From: UBA1206 sp050953105
GTDB taxonomy: Bacteria; Bacillota; Clostridia; Oscillospirales; CAG-382
DNA: 64,000 bases
Direction of reading: 5' to 3'
Assembly: GCA_050953105.1 (NCBI GenBank)
Contig: JBMNMA010000007.1
Location: 186,001 to 250,000, forward strand
Below are positions 60,190-64,000 of the stretch, one piece after another. A program made the translations under genes and the position numbers. The notes beneath the pieces were generated by a model. That model saw only the letters and a list, made by a program, of their open reading frames with translations. It ran no database searches and was not told the origin of the DNA. Numbering within the stretch: the first letter of the stretch is position 1; the number at the start of each line of letters is the position of its first letter.

Positions 60190-60911
60190 TACTCTGCCGC
60201 CGCCTTCTTAAGGGCATCGTTTTGAATTTTCATAATCTGCTTTATGCCTTTCTGGGCGACGGTAATAAGCTTTTTAAGCTCCTCGGCGGTAAATGACCGC
60301 CCCTCGCCCGTCCCCTGCACCTCTATAAAGGAGCCGGTTTCGTCGGCCACAATGTTTATATCCACCTGCGCCGATGAATCTTCCTCATAGCAAAGGTCAA
60401 GCACCACCTCGTCATCTACTATGCCGGCCGAAACGGCTGCAATCTGGTGGACAAGGGGATTATAATGAATAAGTCCGGCTTTAAGCCATTTCCTAACCCC
60501 CAGCACCAGCGCCACATAAGCACCGGTAACAGAAGCGGTGCGGGTGCCGCCGTCGGCCTGAAGCACGTCGCAGTCTATCCAGATAGTCTTTTCACCGAGC
60601 TTTGCGTAATCCACCGCATCCCTGAGAGAACGGCCAATAATCCGCTTTATTTCCGTTGATCTGCCGTCGGGCTTGGATGTTTCCCGTTTTTTTCTCGTTA
60701 ACGTCGAGGAGGGGAGCATGGCATATTCGGCGGTAAGCCACCCCTTGCCTGTGCCGGCAAGAAAGGGCATTGTGCCGTCCTCCAGCATGGCGGTGCAAAG
60801 CACCCGGGTTTTGCCCCAGTTTATAAGCACCGAACCGCCGCTGGTTTCGGTAAAGTTGGTTATTATCTCAATTTTCCTTAAATCTCCGCTTTTTCTTCCG
60901 TCGGTTCTCAT
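60189..60911 (-). CDS. rph: Ribonuclease PH
   Basis: 240 residues. RNase PH trims tRNA 3' ends phosphorolytically. The N-terminal RTDGRKSGDLRKIEI, the phosphate-binding GGTRTASVTGAYVAL region and the C-terminal EVQGTGEGRSFT are diagnostic. No rdgB gene follows, unlike in many Firmicutes. Confidence 0.96.
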   Translation of the reverse strand: MRTDGRKSGDLRKIEIITNFTETSGGSVLINWGKTRVLCTAMLEDGTMPFLAGTGKGWLTAEYAMLPSSTLTRKKRETSKPDGRSTEIKRIIGRSLRDAVDYAKLGEKTIWIDCDVLQADGGTRTASVTGAYVALVLGVRKWLKAGLIHYNPLVHQIAAVSAGIVDDEVVLDLCYEEDSSAQVDINIVADETGSFIEVQGTGEGRSFTAEELKKLITVAQKGIKQIMKIQNDALKKAAAE

Positions 60912-60941
60912 ATTTTTCCACCTTTATCTTATTTTAATTTA

Positions 60942-60969
60942 ATTATATCAAGCCTATAATAAAAGTCAA
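60942..60969 (-). promoter_or_regulatory. SigA-type promoter of rph
   Basis: Minus strand TTGACT (60969-60964), a 16-bp spacer and TATAAT (60947-60942), 31 bp before the ATG. Confidence 0.7.
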
Positions 60970-61002
60970 CAATATATAATTTTTATTATTTTTCCCCAAG
61001 GG

Positions 61003-61031
61003 TTGATTTAATTTTTTTGTTGTGATAAAAT
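61003..61031 (+). promoter_or_regulatory. SigA-type promoter of the DUF6273 gene
   Basis: TTGATT (61003-61008), a 17-bp spacer and TAAAAT (61026-61031). Confidence 0.55.
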
Positions 61032-61069
61032 TATATTCAGGGAATTTGAAAACCAGAAAGGCGGTGCCT

Positions 61070-62215
61070 TTGCAGAAAAAGCATATCTGCGTTTGTTTTA
61101 TGCGGCAAATTATAATATTTATTTTAGCTTTATCCTGTATTATATCCCCTCTGTTCATCCTTTCCGCCTTTGCCGACGATGGCCTTAAGGCAGGGGATGT
61201 GGTATATTTCGGAGCCTATGAGCAGGACAACAATCAGTCCAACGGAGCCGAAAGGCTTAAATGGCGGGTGCTGGATGTCAATGACGGCAAAGCCCTCCTT
61301 ATAACAAGCCATATAATTGATATCGGACAGTTTAACGACAAATCCGGCAATATCACCTGGGAAGACAGCAATCTTCGCAGTTGGCTTAACACCGTGTTTT
61401 ACAATACCGCCTTTACGGTTGACGAAATGGAAAAAATAGCCGAAACCAATGTCGTTGCCCATACCAACCCCAAATACGACACCGACTGCGGCCGCAATAC
61501 AACCGATTTTGTTTTCCTTTTATCATATAACGAGGCAAAGGAATACTTTGATAACTCCGCAAGCGGTGCGGAATATTATAAAGCCGTGGACGAGGTGGTT
61601 CACCCCGACCTTATGGCCTTCTACACCCCTTACGCCCTTGCCAAAGGGGGATATTTAAAGGACAAATACAATACCGGCACCTGGTGGCTTCGCACTATGG
61701 GTATATCGGGCAACGATGTGTGCAACGTGTCATGGGCAGGGTATGTCTCCTCCTACGGCCATTACTCCACCATGTCAACCTACGGCATACGTCCCGCAAT
61801 ATGGGTGTATATAGACGCCCTTGAAAAAACAACACCCGATCCCAGGCAGTCCTACGCCGCCGTTGACAACCCCGGCGACAATTCAGAAACCGAAAGTCAG
61901 CCTGCCGATAGTTCAGATGAAAGTATGCCGGCCGACAGCTCGGAGGAAATATCTGACGAAAGCTTGCCGGATATATCCTACGAAGAATCTGACGAAAGCT
62001 TTGAAGAAAGCGAAATTTACATAGATATATCGGACATAGAGGACAGCTCGGAGGAGGAATATAATGTAAGCCTTCCCGAGGAATCAAACCCCCTTGAAGA
62101 CTCCACAAAGGTTGACAACAAGTTTAAGATATTGGGCATTGTTCTGCTTGTATTAACCGGGATTGTTGCGGTCAAGGCGGTTTACGGCTATGCTACTAAG
62201 CGGAAACGCTATTAA
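61070..62215 (+). CDS. DUF6273-type surface protein with C-terminal membrane anchor
   Basis: 381 residues. A signal peptide (about 1-34) leads to a DUF6273-like domain (about 37-250; DVVYFGAYEQD, WRVLDVNDGKALLITSHII, LRSWLNTVFYNTAF, TWWLRTMG, GIRPAIWV), a fold common in gut Firmicutes and of unknown function. A Ser/Asp/Glu-rich linker of about 80 residues (DSSDESMPADSSEE) and one C-terminal membrane span (about 350-372) follow. Start taken as TTG 61070 behind AAAGGCGG; ATG 61100 is possible but lacks a ribosome-binding site. Probably anchored on the outer membrane face. Confidence 0.8.
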   Translation: MQKKHICVCFMRQIIIFILALSCIISPLFILSAFADDGLKAGDVVYFGAYEQDNNQSNGAERLKWRVLDVNDGKALLITSHIIDIGQFNDKSGNITWEDSNLRSWLNTVFYNTAFTVDEMEKIAETNVVAHTNPKYDTDCGRNTTDFVFLLSYNEAKEYFDNSASGAEYYKAVDEVVHPDLMAFYTPYALAKGGYLKDKYNTGTWWLRTMGISGNDVCNVSWAGYVSSYGHYSTMSTYGIRPAIWVYIDALEKTTPDPRQSYAAVDNPGDNSETESQPADSSDESMPADSSEEISDESLPDISYEESDESFEESEIYIDISDIEDSSEEEYNVSLPEESNPLEDSTKVDNKFKILGIVLLVLTGIVAVKAVYGYATKRKRY

Positions 62216-62242
62216 AATACACATATCAATTGGAGGAATAAA

Positions 62243-62965
62243 ATGAAAGTTATTGTTTGCGAAAATTACGGGGAAATGTCAAAGGAAGGGGCGAAAATTA
62301 TAGCCGAGCTTCTTAAAGAAAAACCCGACTGCATTCTCGGCCTTGCCACCGGCTCCACCCCCGTGGGTATGTACGAGGAGCTTGTAAAGCTTAATAAAGC
62401 AGGGGAGATAACATTTAAGAACGTATCCAGCTTCAACCTTGACGAATATTACCCCCTGTCCCCCGAACACGACCAGTCCTACCGCTATTTTATGAACAAG
62501 AACCTGTTTGACCATATCGACATAGATAAGGCCAAAACCCGTGTTCCCAACGGTCTGGCCAAAGACCCGGCGGCAGAGGGCGAATCCTATGACAAGGCTA
62601 TCGACGAAGCCGGCGGCATTGACCTTCAGGTTTTAGGCGTAGGTCAGAACGGGCATATAGGCTTTAACGAACCCGAGGAGGAACTGTATGTGGGAACCCA
62701 CCTTACCTCCCTTACCGAGTCCACTATTGAAGCCAACTCCCGTTTCTTCGCTTCAAAAAGCGACGTTCCCACCAAGGCCATAACCATGGGTATGGGCTCT
62801 ATAATGAAGGCGAAAAGAATTATCGTCCTTGCCAGCGGCAAAAACAAGCATTATGTGGTAAGCAAAATGCTGGACGACAGAATTACCACCTCTGTTCCTG
62901 CAACGCTGCTTAAGCTCCACGGCGACGTAATTCTTATCTGCGACAAAGCCGCATACGAAGGCTGA
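62243..62965 (+). CDS. nagB: Glucosamine-6-phosphate deaminase
   Basis: 240 residues. NagB converts glucosamine 6-phosphate to fructose 6-phosphate and ammonia. GLATGSTPVGMYEELV, FNLDEYYPL and LGVGQNGHIGFNEP are hallmark motifs. nagA is not adjacent. Strong ribosome-binding site TTGGAGG. Confidence 0.95.
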   Translation: MKVIVCENYGEMSKEGAKIIAELLKEKPDCILGLATGSTPVGMYEELVKLNKAGEITFKNVSSFNLDEYYPLSPEHDQSYRYFMNKNLFDHIDIDKAKTRVPNGLAKDPAAEGESYDKAIDEAGGIDLQVLGVGQNGHIGFNEPEEELYVGTHLTSLTESTIEANSRFFASKSDVPTKAITMGMGSIMKAKRIIVLASGKNKHYVVSKMLDDRITTSVPATLLKLHGDVILICDKAAYEG

Positions 62966-62981
62966 TAAATTTAAAATAAGC

Positions 62982-63010
62982 AAACGGCAGGCAGCAAACC
63001 TGCCGTTTTT
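62982..63010 (+). terminator. Terminator after nagB
   Basis: AAACGGCAGG (62982-62991) and CCTGCCGTTT (62999-63008), followed by T. Confidence 0.85.
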
Positions 63011-63135
63011 AACTAATATTTTAACAATATATACGAAAACTCTTGCAAAAACCCATTTTTTGTGCAATAATATAAAGGTAACCGTTTGCTAAAGGCAACG
63101 GTTAAGTTAAATTTTAAGGAGTGAAACTTTTTACT

Positions 63136-64000
63136 GTGGACGACAGTATACCGCGAAGTATTGTTCTTTTAATAATACTTCTTCTATCGGCCGGTTTTTT
63201 TGCCGGTTCGGAAACCGCATTTTCCTACTGCAATGCCGTCAGAATTAAACTTCTTGCCGAAGACGGCAACAAAAACGCCAAAAGGGTTATTTGGATTTTA
63301 GACCGTTTTGAACGTTTGGTGGTTACTCTGCTGATAGCCATTAACGTTATTCACGTTATCGCAGCCTCGATTGCCACCGTTATGGCAGTCGATCTGCTTG
63401 GCAGCATAGGTTCGGTGGTGGCCACGGTGGTATTGACGCTGCTGGTTTTCCTGTTTAGCGAAAACATACCCAAAAACATTGCCAGAACCAACGCAGACGC
63501 CTTTACAATGGCAGTGTCCCTGCCCATTATGTGGTTTATGTATCTGCTTTGGCCCTTTGCCCAGTTTTTTATATGGCTGGGACACGGCGCAAAAAAACTG
63601 ATGCGGATAAAAAACGACACCCCATCTCTTACAGAAGACGAATTTGCCGAAATAGTGGAATCCGCCGGGGACGACGGACTTATGGAACCCGAGGAAACCG
63701 AAATAATCAAGTCGGCAATAGAATTCGGTGACCGGACGGTGGCGGACATTATGACCAAGCGGGAGGATATTTCGGCTATCCCCATAAACATAACCATGTC
63801 GGGGCTTAAAAACATACTCCTTGAGGAAAAATATTCAAGGTTCCCCGTTTATGACGGAAACATCGACCACGTTGTGGGGGTGTTACAGTCGGCCAGCTGT
63901 CTGTGGCGGTTGGTTAAGGGAATTTCCTTTAGAATGAGGGATGTTTTAGGCAAGCCCTATTTTGTTTCCCCCGTAACACGCCTTGACGACGTGTTTAAGG
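63136..64000 (+). CDS. CNNM/CorC-type hemolysin-family membrane protein, N-terminal part (runs off window)
   Basis: About 288 residues are visible. The DUF21 membrane domain (about 1-150) opens SIVLLIILLLSAGFFAGSETAFSYCNAVR and includes LFSENIPKNIARTNA; a cytoplasmic linker with EDEFAEIVESAGDDGLMEPEE and the first CBS domain (about 195-250; VADIMTKREDI, SRFPVYDG) follow. Family members transport or sense Mg2+/divalent cations. The start is uncertain: the GTG at 63136 is 14 nt from AAGGAG, while the GTG at 63121 overlaps it. Confidence 0.9.
   Translation, partial: MDDSIPRSIVLLIILLLSAGFFAGSETAFSYCNAVRIKLLAEDGNKNAKRVIWILDRFERLVVTLLIAINVIHVIAASIATVMAVDLLGSIGSVVATVVLTLLVFLFSENIPKNIARTNADAFTMAVSLPIMWFMYLLWPFAQFFIWLGHGAKKLMRIKNDTPSLTEDEFAEIVESAGDDGLMEPEETEIIKSAIEFGDRTVADIMTKREDISAIPINITMSGLKNILLEEKYSRFPVYDGNIDHVVGVLQSASCLWRLVKGISFRMRDVLGKPYFVSPVTRLDDVFK

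Overview
The window looks like chromosomal core sequence from an anaerobic, spore-forming member of the Clostridia, probably an Oscillospiraceae or Ruminococcaceae-type gut bacterium. The evidence is gene order shared with Bacillus and Clostridium (ylxM-ffh-rpsP-khpA-rimM-trmD; nusB-xseA-xseB-ispA-dxs-tlyA-nadK-argR-recN; scpA-scpB; rluB-yhbY-nadD-yqeK-rsfS-leuS), sporulation genes (ytvI-like, gerW, a dacF-like carboxypeptidase), SigA-type promoters with 17-bp spacers, a Gram-positive LexA box, and secreted proteins with Ser/Glu-rich linkers. This is inference from gene content; no database search was possible. No prophage, CRISPR array, insertion sequence or rRNA operon was seen.

Layout. 1-9.9 kb, minus strand: the N-terminal part of uvrC, an HPr paralogue whose phosphorylatable His15 is Arg, two DUF4330-type proteins and a large O-antigen-ligase-like membrane protein, then trmD-rimM-khpA-rpsP-ffh-ylxM, then a ClpA/ClpC-type AAA+ protein with a degenerate second ATPase ring. 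10-12 kb: an unknown membrane protein and a BMP-family lipoprotein. 12.1-23.2 kb, plus strand: one long operon from a single strong promoter, covering tRNA thiolation (nifZ-thiI), a CinA C-terminal domain, nusB, exonuclease VII, isoprenoid synthesis (ispA, dxs), tlyA, nadK, argR and recN. 23.3-27.5 kb: a modular cell-wall glucosaminidase, a GNAT enzyme, a tRNA-Glu/tRNA-Gln pair and a ytvI-like gene. 27.6-39.8 kb: gpmI, a site-2 protease, scpAB, sporulation genes, RNA-modification and NAD genes, leuS, mscL and a BadF-type kinase.

39.8-56.4 kb is more accessory: an AraC regulator, an acyltransferase/membrane-protein pair, a thiamine pyrophosphokinase, a frameshifted lipoprotein, an orphan Na+-decarboxylase beta/gamma pair, an ACT/DUF711 pair, a polyproline probable spore-surface protein, a Crp-family regulator, a GHL10-type secreted protein, an Eis-like acetyltransferase, a small protein with a His/Cys-laddered beta-helix repeat, SOS-controlled DNA polymerase IV, and a 0.7-kb element in which a DUF559 endonuclease lies between two inverted structured repeats. 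56.4-64 kb returns to housekeeping: gltX, glnS, a zinc-ribbon protein, rph, a DUF6273 surface protein, nagB and the start of a CNNM/CorC-type protein.

The best candidate for an undescribed system is the DUF559 inverted-repeat element (55.6-56.4 kb). Other items worth a second look are the His15-less HPr behind a symmetrical promoter, the Clp protein with a broken second ATPase site, the His/Cys-ladder protein, and two hairpins that carry the Shine-Dalgarno sequence of the following gene.
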